In this document: piece after piece, positions 1-11,147 of the stretch
How the letters are laid out: each line of letters begins with the position of its first letter
How positions within the stretch are numbered: position 1 is the stretch's first letter
Assembly (NCBI RefSeq): GCF_026712245.1
Contig: NZ_JAPPUY010000001.1
Location: 124,001 to 188,000, forward strand
Source: Roseateles hydrophilus
Lineage (GTDB): Bacteria > Pseudomonadota > Gammaproteobacteria > Burkholderiales > Burkholderiaceae_C
Reading direction: 5' to 3'
DNA: 64,000 nucleotides
Made by a program: the position numbers and the translations under genes
The notes under the pieces: generated by a model
Seen by the model: the letters and a program-made list of their open reading frames with translations, nothing else
Told to the model about the DNA's origin: nothing
Databases searched by the model: none

Positions 1-1
1 T

Positions 2-2518
<2,517 letters not shown>

Positions 2519-2526
2519 TTGGCGAG

Positions 2527-2560
2527 ACAACGCCAGCTTGTATAGACAAGTTGGCGTTGT
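2527..2560 (+). terminator. Stem-loop between nrdA and nrdB
   Basis: Two 15-base arms (2527-2541 and 2546-2560) pair completely as RNA, with one G-U, around a 4-base loop (ATAG), followed by AGTTTT. This resembles a rho-independent terminator or attenuator that could set the nrdA:nrdB ratio. The top of the stem plus loop (2537-2549, CTTGTATAGACAA) is identical to the reverse complement of the hut operator core at 25836-25848. The structure is seen; its function is inferred. Confidence 0.6.
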
Positions 2561-2674
2561 AGTTTTCGATGCCCTTGCGCAACAAAGTTTGCGCGAATGG
2601 CGCAAATAGCAGTTGCTGGTTCTTGTTGAACCGCGCCAGCACTGCAGATAATTCGAAGTGATAGGAAGCACACC

Positions 2675-3847
2675 ATGCTGGATTGGGACGAAGACCTGAA
2701 GTCCACTGATACCCACGCCGCGAAGCCCCTCGCGGCCATGCCGTCGGCGGCGCTGTCTGCGGCAGCCACGCACGCAGCAGCCAGCGTCTCGATGCCTTCG
2801 CCACAGCTGTCTGGTGAGGCCACGACGGCCCGCCGCGTGAAGGCGGCTGACAAGCGCATCATCAACGGCCAGACCGACGTCAACCAGCTGGTGCCCTTCA
2901 AGTACAAGTGGGCCTGGGAGAAGTACCTCGCCACCTGCGCCAACCACTGGATGCCGCAGGAAGTGAACATGAGCCGCGACATCGCGCTCTGGAAGGATCC
3001 CAACGGCCTGACCGAAGACGAGCGCCGCATCATCAAGCGCAACCTCGGCTTCTTCGTCACCGCCGACTCGCTGGCTGCCAACAACATCGTGCTGGGCACG
3101 TACCGCCACATCACGGCGCCCGAGTGCCGCCAGTTCCTGCTGCGCCAGGCCTTTGAAGAAGCCATCCACACGCACGCTTATCAATACATCGTTGAAAGCC
3201 TGGGTCTGGACGAGAGCGAGATCTTCAACGCGTACAACGAAGTCCAGTCCATCCGCGACAAGGACGAGTTCCTGATCCCCTTTATCGAGGCGATCATGAA
3301 CCCCGACTTCAAGACCGGCACGCTGCAGAACGACCAGACGCTGCTGAAGTCGTTGATCGTCTTTGCTTGCCTGATGGAAGGCCTGTTCTTCTACGTCGGC
3401 TTCACGCAGATCCTGGCCATGGGCCGCCAGAACAAGATGACCGGTGCTGCCGAGCAGTACCAGTACATCCTGCGCGACGAGTCCATGCACTGCAATTTCG
3501 GCATCGACCTGATCAACCAGCTCAAGAACGAGAACCCGCAGTTGTGGACGGCCGAGTTCAAGGCCGAAATCAAGGCGCTGTTCCTGAAGGCCGTCGAGCT
3601 GGAATACCGCTACGCCGAGGACACCATGCCGCGCGGCGTGTTGGGCCTCAATGCATCGATGTTCAAGGGCTATCTGCGCTTCATCGCGAACCGTCGCGCG
3701 GTGCAGATCGGCCTGGACCCGCTGTTCCCGAACGAAGAAAACCCCTTCCCGTGGATGAGCGAGATGATCGACTTGAAGAAGGAACGCAACTTCTTCGAGA
3801 CCCGCGTCATCGAGTACCAATCGGGCGGGGCCTTGAGCTGGGATTGA
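2675..3847 (+). CDS. nrdB: Class Ia ribonucleoside-diphosphate reductase, beta subunit
   Basis: Radical-generating di-iron subunit of ribonucleotide reductase, 390 aa, partner of NrdA. Visible metal ligands are Asp131 (TADSL), Glu162 and His165 in [10 protein letters not shown], Glu in EGLFFYVGF, and Glu and His in [10 protein letters not shown]. Tyr169 occupies the position of the E. coli Y122 radical, with the same E+3 H+7 Y spacing. The first 60 or so residues are Ala-rich and poorly conserved before the core begins. A GGAAG ribosome-binding sequence precedes the ATG. Transcription probably depends partly on read-through of the hairpin at 2527-2560. Confidence 0.97.
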   Translation: MLDWDEDLKSTDTHAAKPLAAMPSAALSAAATHAAASVSMPSPQLSGEATTARRVKAADKRIINGQTDVNQLVPFKYKWAWEKYLATCANHWMPQEVNMSRDIALWKDPNGLTEDERRIIKRNLGFFVTADSLAANNIVLGTYRHITAPECRQFLLRQAFEEAIHTHAYQYIVESLGLDESEIFNAYNEVQSIRDKDEFLIPFIEAIMNPDFKTGTLQNDQTLLKSLIVFACLMEGLFFYVGFTQILAMGRQNKMTGAAEQYQYILRDESMHCNFGIDLINQLKNENPQLWTAEFKAEIKALFLKAVELEYRYAEDTMPRGVLGLNASMFKGYLRFIANRRAVQIGLDPLFPNEENPFPWMSEMIDLKKERNFFETRVIEYQSGGALSWD

Positions 3848-3879
3848 CCCCCAGCCACCACCCGATCAAGACCTGGCCA

Positions 3880-3933
3880 ATGCAGCCACCGAGCGAAACC
3901 CGCATCCACACCCTTGAGGTGGCGGGGCTGCAT
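3880..3933. other. Inverted repeat downstream of nrdB
   Basis: In the 208-bp gap before the H1-like gene, ATGCAGCC (3880-3887) and GGCTGCAT (3926-3933) are perfect 8-bp arms, with shorter CCACC and GGTGG arms nested inside. No T-run follows, so a terminator is not clear. Nothing else in the gap could be assigned, and no convincing promoter was recognised. Confidence 0.3.
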
Positions 3934-4055
3934 GGCGAACCCATTCACCGTACCGAGGCGTTCCTCCTGAGCGACTCTCGGACGGTGAATAGCCGTATCT
4001 GCGCGGACCGGTCCGCACAGGGCGGTGACTTTTCCACTTGATCAAGGAGAAAACC

Positions 4056-4715
4056 ATGGCAACTGCAAAGAAGGCCGCTCCGGCCAAGAAGGCCGCCGCT
4101 CCGGCGAAGAAGGCCGCTGCTCCGGCAAAGAAGGCCGCTGCTCCGGCGAAGAAGGCCGCTGCTCCGGCGAAGAAGGCTGCTGCTCCGGCAAAGAAGGCTG
4201 CTGCTCCGGCGAAGAAGGCCGCTGCCCCGGCGAAGAAGGCTGCTGCTCCGGCGAAGAAGGCCGCTGCTCCGGCCAAGAAGGCTGCTGCTCCGGCGAAGAA
4301 GGCTGCTGCTCCGGCGAAGAAGGCCGCTGCCCCGGCAAAGAAGGCCGCCGCTCCGGCCAAGAAGGCCGCTGCTCCGGCGAAGAAGGCCGCTGCTCCGGCG
4401 AAGAAGGCCGCTGCCCCGGCGAAGAAGGCTGCTGCCCCGGCGAAGAAGGCTGCTGCCCCGGCGAAGAAGGCTGCTGCTCCTGCAAAGAAGGCTGCTGCCC
4501 CGGCGAAGAAGGCCGCTGCTCCGGCGAAGAAGGCTGCTGCCACGCCCGCCAAGAAGGCCGCCGCTGCCAAGCCGGCAGCCAAGCCTGCTCCCAAGAAGGC
4601 CGCTGCCAAGCCTGCCCCTGCCGCCAAGCCGGCTGCTGCTGCGCCCGCTCCCGCCGCCAAGACGGCACTGAGCCCGCAGGCTGCCTGGCCCTTCCCGACC
4701 GGCAACAAGCCCTGA
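4056..4715 (+). CDS. Histone H1-like Ala/Pro/Lys-rich DNA-binding protein
   Basis: A 219-aa, very basic, low-complexity protein of the bacterial histone-H1-like/AlgP type (compare Bordetella BpH1), expected to bind nucleoid DNA non-specifically through lysines. After MATAKKAAPAKK come 21 uninterrupted copies of the heptad AAAPAKK, then a less regular A/K/P tail ending WPFPTGNKP. The ATG at 4056 was chosen because AAGGAG (4044-4049) precedes it; the in-frame ATG at 4038 lacks this. Both strands of the repeat give long spurious open frames. Two hairpins follow. The family assignment rests on composition, so the exact role is inferred. Confidence 0.85.
   Translation: MATAKKAAPAKKAAAPAKKAAAPAKKAAAPAKKAAAPAKKAAAPAKKAAAPAKKAAAPAKKAAAPAKKAAAPAKKAAAPAKKAAAPAKKAAAPAKKAAAPAKKAAAPAKKAAAPAKKAAAPAKKAAAPAKKAAAPAKKAAAPAKKAAAPAKKAAAPAKKAAATPAKKAAAAKPAAKPAPKKAAAKPAPAAKPAAAAPAPAAKTALSPQAAWPFPTGNKP
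4092..4532 (+). repeat. 21-bp coding minisatellite, 21 copies
   Basis: Twenty-one tandem 21-bp units each encode AAAPAKK. The third bases of the Ala and Pro codons vary (GCC/GCT, GCG/GCA/GCC), so the protein is perfectly periodic while the DNA is slightly degenerate. Slippage or recombination could change the copy number in heptad steps without shifting frame. Confidence 0.9.
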
Positions 4716-4727
4716 GCGTTTGTTCTG

Positions 4728-4792
4728 ACGGGCCCTTGGGCCCGTTCCAGACGCGCAAAACCCGGCACGCTCGCGCGACGCCGGGTTTTTTT
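4728..4792. terminator. Tandem terminator hairpins
   Basis: A perfect ACGGGCCC/GGGCCCGT stem (4728-4745) is followed by an AAAACCCGGC/GCCGGGTTTT stem (4757-4792) ending in a run of seven T. The second is a textbook rho-independent terminator. Its A-rich left flank suggests it also serves the convergent minus-strand gene ending at 4845. Confidence 0.85.
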
Positions 4793-4844
4793 ATGCCTGC
4801 CTCTGCGAGGCGCTGGCGATGGTCGCTGTGAGCAGCGTCAGGCG

Positions 4845-5813
4845 TCAGGGATAGAACGCGACGACGCTGTAACCGCTGACGCGCTGGGTGCCGGTGCTGA
4901 AGCTGAAGGACAGGGCCTGCTCCGAGTCGGCATTCACGCGCTGCAACGACGGCAGCAAAGCCTCAGGGGCGATGACGCGGCGCGCGAGCGGCGCGCCTTG
5001 GGCGTCGGTGAGGCTCAACTCCAGCCAGGGAGGGGCCACATCGACCGCCGTCTTGTTTCGCAGCGTCAGATTGAGCTTGTACCCGCTGCTGCCCAGTGGG
5101 TTGAGCGATGTCGCATCGATGCTGAGGGCGTCGATGCGCTGCCAGGCTTGTACCTCGCAGCCCGCCACGCTGCACAGGGCTTGCAGCCCGGCGCGCAGCG
5201 GCGGGTGCAGTGCGGCCAGGGCATGGCGGAAGTGCAGGGCGATCTGCAGCAGCAACAGCAGCGTGAGCAGCACCGTGGCGGCAATCAGGGCGAGGCGAAC
5301 ACCGGGGCGCTGCCATCGCGCAGCCGTCTCGGCCCTGCGCATGAACTCTGGCACGGGGATTGGCGCGGCCGCCGGTGCGTCTGGCCTGGGCTCGGCAGCC
5401 AGCACGTCAGGTGCAGGCGCCGACGCTGGTGGGGCCGCCTCAGGGGCCAGGTCGTGGGTTTGCTCTTCCCAGCGAGGCTCCTGGCGCAGATCGTCGGCAG
5501 GCGGCCATCCCGTGGGCAGCGGGTCGATGCGCGGCTCGGGCTCGGGCGGCGGCATCCAACTGGGTTCGGGCGCCGGCGGTGGCTGCGGTGCGGGCGGCGG
5601 CGGCAGGGGCGCCTGCATCGCCGGGGCGGGCGGCGGCACGAAGGCGGCGGGCCAGGGCGGGGGCGTTTCCTGCTCGATGTCGAACAGCAGCTCACGCGCG
5701 TCGAAGATCTCGGCGCAGCGGCCGCAACGCACCCAGCCGTCGGAGACACGGAGTTGGTCTTCGACGATCCGGAAGATCGTGCCGCAAGCGGTGCAGCGCG
5801 TGGCCAGACTCAT
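4845..5813 (-). CDS. Zinc-ribbon and DUF3426 domain membrane protein
   Basis: A 322-aa protein. The N-terminus has an MJ0042-type zinc ribbon (CTAC, then CGRC about 17 residues on). A long Pro/Ala-rich linker follows (about residues 55-165), then one transmembrane helix near residues 175-195 (LALIAATVLLTLLLLL region) and a C-terminal DUF3426 domain. Topology is probably a cytoplasmic zinc finger and an extracytoplasmic C-terminus. Its ATG overlaps the prmA stop (ATGA), so it is the last gene of the aroQ-accBC-prmA series. Molecular function is not known. Confidence 0.85.
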   Translation of the reverse strand: MSLATRCTACGTIFRIVEDQLRVSDGWVRCGRCAEIFDARELLFDIEQETPPPWPAAFVPPPAPAMQAPLPPPPAPQPPPAPEPSWMPPPEPEPRIDPLPTGWPPADDLRQEPRWEEQTHDLAPEAAPPASAPAPDVLAAEPRPDAPAAAPIPVPEFMRRAETAARWQRPGVRLALIAATVLLTLLLLLQIALHFRHALAALHPPLRAGLQALCSVAGCEVQAWQRIDALSIDATSLNPLGSSGYKLNLTLRNKTAVDVAPPWLELSLTDAQGAPLARRVIAPEALLPSLQRVNADSEQALSFSFSTGTQRVSGYSVVAFYP

Positions 5814-6712
5814 TGCTGAGCGGGCCTCTGGGCAGTCATCAGGATCCAGCCATCCTCTTCATCACTGACGTCCAGCGCCAGCCAGGGCGCGTAGGCGGTC
5901 TTCAGTTCATCCGCCTGGCGCGACAGGATGCCGGCCAGGATGAGGTGGCCCCCGGCTGCGACGTGGGCGCACAGCAGCGGCGCCAGCAGCTTCAGCGGCT
6001 GGGCCAGGATGTTGGCGATGACCAGCGGGTACTCGCCCGAGGCCAGTTCCGGCAGGCCCACATTGAGCATCACGCCATTGGCGCTGGCGTTGTCGCGCGA
6101 CGAGGTGACAGCCGCCGGATCGATGTCCACGGCGTCAATCGACTGCGCGCCGTGCAGTGCGGCGCCGATGGCCAGGATGCCCGAGCCGCAGCCGTAGTCC
6201 AGCACACGGGGCCAGGCCTGTCCGCGCGTCGCGATCCAGCGCAGGCACATGCGCGTGGTGGGATGGGTGCCGGTGCCGAAGGCCAGGCCGGGATCCAGGC
6301 GCATGACGCGCTTGGCCTGCGGAGGGGCCTCGTGCCAGCTCGGCACGATCCAGAACTCGGACGTGATCTCGACGGGGGCGAACTGGCTTTGCGTCAGGCG
6401 CACCCAGTCTTGTTCGGGCACGGCCTGGATGGCCTGCACATGCACATCGGCAGCCCACTCTTGGGCCAGCAGCAAGGTGGCGGCCTCGGTGGCTTCGGGC
6501 TCGGTGGGGAAGAGGGCCTTCACCACCGAGCGTTCCCAACCCGCCTTGGGCGCGGGCATGCCGGGCTCGCCGAAGAGGGCGCGCTCGGCGTCGGTGTCGG
6601 CGTCCGCGTCCTCGACAGAGACCGCGAGGGCGTCGATCTCCATCAGCGCATCGCTGACGATCTCGACGTCGGCCTCGCGGCAGACCAGGGCTAGTTCAAA
6701 CAGTTGGCTCAT
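5810..6712 (-). CDS. prmA: Ribosomal protein L11 methyltransferase
   Basis: SAM-dependent enzyme that trimethylates ribosomal protein L11, 300 aa, the normal family length. The N-terminal substrate-recognition half precedes a Rossmann methyltransferase domain with the SAM-binding motif LDYGCGSGILAIGA and a downstream NILAQPL motif typical of PrmA. It starts 31 bp after accC on the same strand and overlaps the DUF3426 gene by 4 bp, indicating co-transcription. Confidence 0.96.
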   Translation of the reverse strand: MSQLFELALVCREADVEIVSDALMEIDALAVSVEDADADTDAERALFGEPGMPAPKAGWERSVVKALFPTEPEATEAATLLLAQEWAADVHVQAIQAVPEQDWVRLTQSQFAPVEITSEFWIVPSWHEAPPQAKRVMRLDPGLAFGTGTHPTTRMCLRWIATRGQAWPRVLDYGCGSGILAIGAALHGAQSIDAVDIDPAAVTSSRDNASANGVMLNVGLPELASGEYPLVIANILAQPLKLLAPLLCAHVAAGGHLILAGILSRQADELKTAYAPWLALDVSDEEDGWILMTAQRPAQQ

Positions 6713-6743
6713 GCGGCGTATTGTCCCGCGACAAGGCGCCGGA

Positions 6744-8093
6744 TCAGCGCTTGTGAGCCGCCATCCAGCCTTCGAGGTAATGGATGGATGTGCCGCCCTC
6801 GATGAACTTGGCGTCCGCCATCAGCTCGCGGTGCAGCGGGATGTTGGTCTGGATGCCTTCCACGACCGTCTCGCTGAGCGCGATGCGCATGCGGGCCAGG
6901 GCCTGCTCGCGGGTGTCGCCGTGGACGATGATCTTGCCGATCATGGAGTCGTAGTTGGGCGGCACGAAGTAGTTCGTGTACGCATGCGAGTCCACCCGCA
7001 CGCCCGGGCCACCCGGGGCGTGCCACATCGTGATGCGGCCGGGCGAGGGCACGAACTTGACCGGGTCTTCCGCGTTGATGCGGCACTCGATGGCGTGGCC
7101 GCGCATCTCGATCTGCCGCTGCGTGAAGGGGAGCTTCTCGCCGGCCGCGATCTTGATCTGCTGCTGCACGATGTCGATGCCCGTGACCAGCTCCGTCACC
7201 GGATGCTCCACCTGCACGCGGGTGTTCATCTCGATGAAGTAGAACTCGCCGTTTTCATACAGGAACTCGAAGGTGCCGGCACCGCGGTAGCCCATCTTCT
7301 TGCAGGCTGCGGCACAGCGGTCGCCCACCTTCTCGATGAGGCGACGCGGGATGCCGGGAGCCGGCGCTTCCTCGATGATCTTCTGGTGGCGGCGCTGCAT
7401 TGAGCAGTCGCGCTCACCCAGCCAGACCGCGTTCTTGTGCGTGTCGGCCAGCACCTGGATCTCCACATGGCGTGGGTTCTCCAGGAACTTCTCCATGTAG
7501 ACCTCGGGGTTGCCGAAGGCCGCGCCGGCCTCGGCACGCGTGGTCTGCACGGCGTGCACCAGGGCAGCTTCGGTGTGGACGACGCGCATGCCGCGACCGC
7601 CGCCGCCGCCGGCCGCCTTGATGATGACCGGGTAGCCCACCGAGCGGGCGATGCGGATGATTTCTTTCGGGTCTTCAGGCAGCGCGCCTTCGGAGCCGGG
7701 CACGCAGGGCACGCCCGCGCGGATCATGGCCTGCTTGGCGGACACCTTGTCGCCCATCAGGCGGATGGAGTCGGCGGTCGGGCCGATGAAGGTGAAGCCG
7801 CTGCGCTCGACGCGTTCGGCGAAGTCAGCGTTCTCGCTCAGGAAGCCATAGCCCGGGTGGATGGCCTCGGCATCGGTGACTTCAGCGGTCGCGATGATGG
7901 CCGGCATGCTGAGGTAGCTCTGCGCCGAGGGCGCGGGGCCGATACAGACGGCCTCGTCGGCCAGGCGCACGTATTTGGCTTCGCGGTCGGCCTCGGAGTA
8001 GACGACGACGGACTTGATGCCGAGTTCACGGCAGGCACGCTGAATGCGCAGGGCGATTTCCCCGCGATTCGCGATCAGAACTTTTTTAAACAT
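6744..8093 (-). CDS. accC: Acetyl-CoA carboxylase, biotin carboxylase subunit
   Basis: Carboxylates the biotin on AccB using ATP and bicarbonate, the first half-reaction of malonyl-CoA synthesis. The 449-aa length matches E. coli AccC. The chosen start gives the classic N-terminus [17 protein letters not shown]; a longer in-frame start at 8174 adds unrelated sequence. The ATP-grasp glycine-rich loop ([11 protein letters not shown]), the [14 protein letters not shown] motif and the C-terminal biotin-carboxylase domain are present. It lies 133 bp downstream of accB on the same strand. Confidence 0.98.
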   Translation of the reverse strand: MFKKVLIANRGEIALRIQRACRELGIKSVVVYSEADREAKYVRLADEAVCIGPAPSAQSYLSMPAIIATAEVTDAEAIHPGYGFLSENADFAERVERSGFTFIGPTADSIRLMGDKVSAKQAMIRAGVPCVPGSEGALPEDPKEIIRIARSVGYPVIIKAAGGGGGRGMRVVHTEAALVHAVQTTRAEAGAAFGNPEVYMEKFLENPRHVEIQVLADTHKNAVWLGERDCSMQRRHQKIIEEAPAPGIPRRLIEKVGDRCAAACKKMGYRGAGTFEFLYENGEFYFIEMNTRVQVEHPVTELVTGIDIVQQQIKIAAGEKLPFTQRQIEMRGHAIECRINAEDPVKFVPSPGRITMWHAPGGPGVRVDSHAYTNYFVPPNYDSMIGKIIVHGDTREQALARMRIALSETVVEGIQTNIPLHRELMADAKFIEGGTSIHYLEGWMAAHKR

Positions 8094-8226
8094 TGCAGTT
8101 GCCCAGCGCACGGGGCGCATCGAAGCAAAGGGCCCTATCCAGCGGCTGAGGTGGCACTGGCGTTGCCAGGCCACCGACAGTGCGCCCGAACTGCGGGCGG
8201 CAAGGCCGGTAGGGAGCGGGCTTCAT

Positions 8227-8697
8227 TTATTCGATGATGAACAGCGGCTGGCCGAACTCGACAGCCTGGCCGTTCTCGCACAAGACCTTGGTGATCGTGC
8301 CGGTCTTGTCGGCCTCGATCTCGTTCATGATCTTCATGGCCTCGATGATGCAGATGGCCTCGCCTTCCTTGACGGCCTGGCCCACATCGGCGAACGGCTT
8401 CGCGTTCGGGCTGGACGCACGGTAGAAGGTGCCCACCATGGGCGACTTGACCACGTGGCCCGTCTCGACCGGCGCGGCAGCCGGCGCCGCAGCGGCGACG
8501 GCCGGTGCTGCAACCGGTGCGGCGGCCGTGACCACCGGCGCGGCAGGCGCGGCGGCATACACCGGCTGCACGGCCACAGCGGCGGCCGGGTCAGACTTGA
8601 CGATGCGGACCTTGCCGTCGGCTTCGGTGATTTCCAGTTCGGAGATGTTCGATTCCGAGACCAGGTCGATCAGGGTTTTGAGCTTGCGCAGGTCCAT
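8227..8697 (-). CDS. accB: Acetyl-CoA carboxylase biotin carboxyl carrier protein
   Basis: 156-aa biotin carrier of acetyl-CoA carboxylase, the same length as E. coli AccB. The N-terminal [16 protein letters not shown] is followed by an Ala/Pro-rich flexible linker (about residues 35-75) and the biotinyl domain, whose [12 protein letters not shown] motif holds the lysine to be biotinylated. Two adjacent ATGs exist (8700 and 8697). The second gives the conserved N-terminus and a 5-base spacing from GGAG, so it is preferred. It is transcribed from aroQ toward accC. Confidence 0.97.
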   Translation of the reverse strand: MDLRKLKTLIDLVSESNISELEITEADGKVRIVKSDPAAAVAVQPVYAAAPAAPVVTAAAPVAAPAVAAAAPAAAPVETGHVVKSPMVGTFYRASSPNAKPFADVGQAVKEGEAICIIEAMKIMNEIEADKTGTITKVLCENGQAVEFGQPLFIIE

Positions 8698-8755
8698 CAT
8701 GGCTCCAGGCGATGTTGTTGTTGTGGCGTGAGAAAAGGAGAACCGGTGCCGGAGA

Positions 8756-9202
8756 TCAGGCGCCGGTGGCTCCCAACGATTGAAGAGCGTGGCGCACGGC
8801 CAGGCGGTAGCCGTTGGCGCCCAGGCCGCAGATGACGCCCACCGCCAGATCACTCAGATAGCTGTGATGACGGAAGGGCTCGCGGCGGTGGATGTTGGAG
8901 AGGTGAACCTCGATGAACGGCAGCGCCACCCCGGCCAGCGCATCGCGGATGGCGACGCTGGTGTGCGTGTAGGCGGCCGGGTTGATGACGATGAAGCGCG
9001 TGCCGTCGCTGCGCGCGGCCTGGATGCGATCCACCAGCGCACCTTCGTGGTTGCTCTGGAAGCTCGTCAGGCTGGCGCCGGCATCGGCGGCGATCGCGCT
9101 CAGTTCAGCGTCGATCTGGGCGAGGGTCTGCGAGCCGTAGACCTCGGGCTCGCGGGTGCCGAGCAGGTTGAGGTTGGGCCCATGCAGGACAAGAATTTGC
9201 AT
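8756..9202 (-). CDS. aroQ: Type II 3-dehydroquinate dehydratase
   Basis: Shikimate-pathway enzyme converting 3-dehydroquinate to 3-dehydroshikimate, 148 aa, a normal type II size. The start was chosen for the conserved [19 protein letters not shown], which includes the catalytic loop arginine. [16 protein letters not shown] and the [15 protein letters not shown] lid and active-site motifs follow. The 112 bp upstream separates it from the TlpA-like gene and probably carries the promoter for aroQ-accB-accC-prmA-DUF3426, though I could not pin the elements down. Confidence 0.97.
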   Translation of the reverse strand: MQILVLHGPNLNLLGTREPEVYGSQTLAQIDAELSAIAADAGASLTSFQSNHEGALVDRIQAARSDGTRFIVINPAAYTHTSVAIRDALAGVALPFIEVHLSNIHRREPFRHHSYLSDLAVGVICGLGANGYRLAVRHALQSLGATGA

Positions 9203-9314
9203 CAAACACGTGGCGCCGGACCGGACCCAAAGGTCTAGAGAGTCGCCACTAAATTGAGGAAGGGCGCACTTTACGCGTTTTGGCGCCGATTTCCGCGGGG
9301 GATAGGGGTTTTTC

Positions 9315-9836
9315 TCAAGTTGAGGCCAGCGCCCGCAGTTCCTGCAGGTGTGTGACCCCCAGGCGCCGCCAGCTGATCTCGCCCCTCTCGTCGAAGACCA
9401 GCGAGAAGGGCAGGCCGCCAGCCGGGTTGCCCAGTTCACGCACCAGCGACAGCCCCTGGGCGCCGGCCAGCGCGATGGAGAAGTCCAGCGGCGTCTTCTT
9501 CAGGAAGGCCTTGACCGGCTCCGCCTGGTCGATGGCCAGGCCCAGCACCTGCCAGCCCTTGCCCTTGGCTTCGCCGTAGAACTGATTGATCTCAGGCAGC
9601 TCCTTGATGCACGGCGGGCACCAGGTGGCCCAGAAGTTAACCAACAGCGGCTGGCCGCGCCAGCGGGCAACGTCCAGCTCCGCGCCGTCGACCCCGGGGA
9701 AGCGGCGCGCCCAGAAGGCCTCGGCGGCCGCCGACGGCGGTGGCTTGCTGCCCTGGCGCCATGCAAAGGTGGCGCCGAGCGCGGCTGCGCCCAGGCCGGC
9801 ACTGGCCAGCAGGAGTCGGCGTGAGAGAGGCGTCAT
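9315..9836 (-). CDS. TlpA-family periplasmic thioredoxin-like protein
   Basis: A 173-aa exported thiol:disulfide protein. The N-terminus [21 protein letters not shown] is a signal peptide or membrane anchor with twin arginines. The thioredoxin fold carries the active-site motif ATWCPPC and the cis-Pro region GGLPFS. It probably reduces disulfides or helps cytochrome c or heme protein maturation, as TlpA/ResA proteins do; the substrate cannot be told from sequence. The start overlaps the upstream gene's stop by 4 bp. Confidence 0.88.
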   Translation of the reverse strand: MTPLSRRLLLASAGLGAAALGATFAWRQGSKPPPSAAAEAFWARRFPGVDGAELDVARWRGQPLLVNFWATWCPPCIKELPEINQFYGEAKGKGWQVLGLAIDQAEPVKAFLKKTPLDFSIALAGAQGLSLVRELGNPAGGLPFSLVFDERGEISWRRLGVTHLQELRALAST

Positions 9837-10423
9837 TCGTCAGCGGTGTCCAGCAAGGTTTGCAGGGCGGCCAGGTCGCCGCGCTCCGTCAGGCCGCGCG
9901 CGTCAGGCTTGAGGGCGCCCCGCAAATCGTCAAAGTCCAGGATGGTCAGGCAGATCGTGACACGCTCCTGCAGGGCGGGGCAGGGAGCGTCCAACACAAG
10001 CATGTCCACCGTGCGGCCTTTGCCGCCGCGCGTCTCGGCGACGTCGAAGTCCACACCGCGGTCCAGCAGCGCGATCTCAGCGGCCTTGCCGTCGTCGCAG
10101 TAAAGCTGCAGGTGGATGTTGGACAGCCGCGTCGCGGTGCCGCGCCAGACGGCGCCGGTGAGGTGCGGGCGGAAGTCGGCCAGCCGCGCCATCCACACGG
10201 CGGCCAGTTCGCGCAGCGCGCGCAGCTCGGCAGGTTGGGTGTCGGCGTGGAAGATGGCGATGTGCTCGCGCACGGCGTCCTCGACCTCGTCGTTGCCGGG
10301 CAGCGCGCCGCGCGGCATGCCCAGGTCGCGTGCCGCGCGCTGCTTGGCCGGGCCCCAGTCCATGCCCTCGTCGACGATGAGGCGGGCCGCGGCGGCGGCG
10401 ATCTCTGCGGTGAGCTCGGTCAT
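9833..10423 (-). CDS. Conserved protein of unknown function (196 aa)
   Basis: A cytoplasmic-looking protein with no signal peptide, membrane segment or motif I can assign. It begins with a helical segment (TAEIAAAAARLIVDEGMDWG) followed by a central WRGTATRLSNIHLQLYCDDG stretch rich in beta-strand character. Some betaproteobacterial homologues are, from memory, labelled as Mur-ligase related, but no ATP-binding GxxGK(T/S) motif is visible, so that label is not supported here. It sits in a cell-envelope and shikimate gene series, 7 bp after mtgA and overlapping the TlpA-like gene by 4 bp. Confidence 0.75.
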   Translation of the reverse strand: MTELTAEIAAAAARLIVDEGMDWGPAKQRAARDLGMPRGALPGNDEVEDAVREHIAIFHADTQPAELRALRELAAVWMARLADFRPHLTGAVWRGTATRLSNIHLQLYCDDGKAAEIALLDRGVDFDVAETRGGKGRTVDMLVLDAPCPALQERVTICLTILDFDDLRGALKPDARGLTERGDLAALQTLLDTADE

Positions 10424-10430
10424 GGCGGTG

Positions 10431-11147
10431 TCAGGGGAGTTGGGCGCTGTTCATGCGGCCCATGATGAGCGCTGCGCGGCCCATCACATAGGGCGAGCCC
10501 GGCTGGCGCTCGAAGCGCTTGGGCGCCGGCAGCATGACCGCCAGCCGCGCGGCCTCGAAGGTGCCCAGGCGTGACACATCGGTGCGGAAGTAGTGTCGCG
10601 CCGCTGCCTGCGCACCGAACAGGCCTTCGCCCCATTCGACGTTGTTCAGGTAGATCTCCAGGATGCGCTGCTTGCTGAGCAGGGTTTCCAGCATCAGCGT
10701 CAGCACCAGCTCCTGGCCCTTGCGCAGCAGCGTGCGTTCGCCCGACAGCAGCAGGTTCTTGGCCAGCTGCTGCGTGATGGTGGAGCCGCCGATGACCTTG
10801 GCCACGCCGCGCCCGCGCGCCTCCACGCGCGCCTGCGCCTTCTCGTTCTTCTTCCAGGCGCCCTGCAGGGCCTCCCAGTCCACGCCGCCGTGCGTGGCGA
10901 AGCCGTCGTCCTCGCTGGCGATGACGGCGCGCTTGAGCGTGCGCGGCAGGCGCTCGTCATCCACCCAGGCCTGCGCCCAGGCCACCTGCTGCTTGTCCTT
11001 CAGCAGCCGCAGCGCCTCGCTGCGCTGGAAGCTGGTGGACTGCGGCGCGAACACATTCATCAGCGCGATGCGCCCGGCAAACCACAGCTGCAGGCACAGC
11101 ACGGCCAGCGCCAGCACGGCCAGCAGCCGCAAGGCATGACGCTTCAT
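10431..11147 (-). CDS. mtgA: Monofunctional biosynthetic peptidoglycan transglycosylase
   Basis: Polymerises lipid II glycan strands at the inner membrane, 238 aa. One N-terminal transmembrane anchor ([18 protein letters not shown]) precedes a GT51 domain with the catalytic IASEDDGF motif, then [12 protein letters not shown] and [12 protein letters not shown]. There is no transpeptidase domain, hence MtgA rather than a class A PBP. The start was chosen because its ATG overlaps the aroE stop (ATGA at 11144-11147); a longer frame upstream is only the antisense shadow of aroE. Confidence 0.95.
   Translation of the reverse strand: MKRHALRLLAVLALAVLCLQLWFAGRIALMNVFAPQSTSFQRSEALRLLKDKQQVAWAQAWVDDERLPRTLKRAVIASEDDGFATHGGVDWEALQGAWKKNEKAQARVEARGRGVAKVIGGSTITQQLAKNLLLSGERTLLRKGQELVLTLMLETLLSKQRILEIYLNNVEWGEGLFGAQAAARHYFRTDVSRLGTFEAARLAVMLPAPKRFERQPGSPYVMGRAALIMGRMNSAQLP

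Noticed and set aside
3880-4041. 53-codon open frame between nrdB and the H1-like gene
   Set aside because: No ribosome-binding site, no recognisable product, and it ends inside the H1-like gene's leader.
4092-4532. CRISPR-like appearance of regularly spaced repeats
   Set aside because: Units are contiguous with no spacers and lie inside a coding frame.
4025-4831. Open frames in other phases and on the minus strand across the H1-like repeat
   Set aside because: Any frame through a 21-bp repeat without stops stays open; only the AAAPAKK frame has a proper ribosome-binding site and a known protein type.
8698-8853. Longer AccB N-terminus starting upstream at 8853
   Set aside because: The added residues are unrelated to AccB and overlap aroQ antisense; the start at 8697 gives the standard 156-aa protein.
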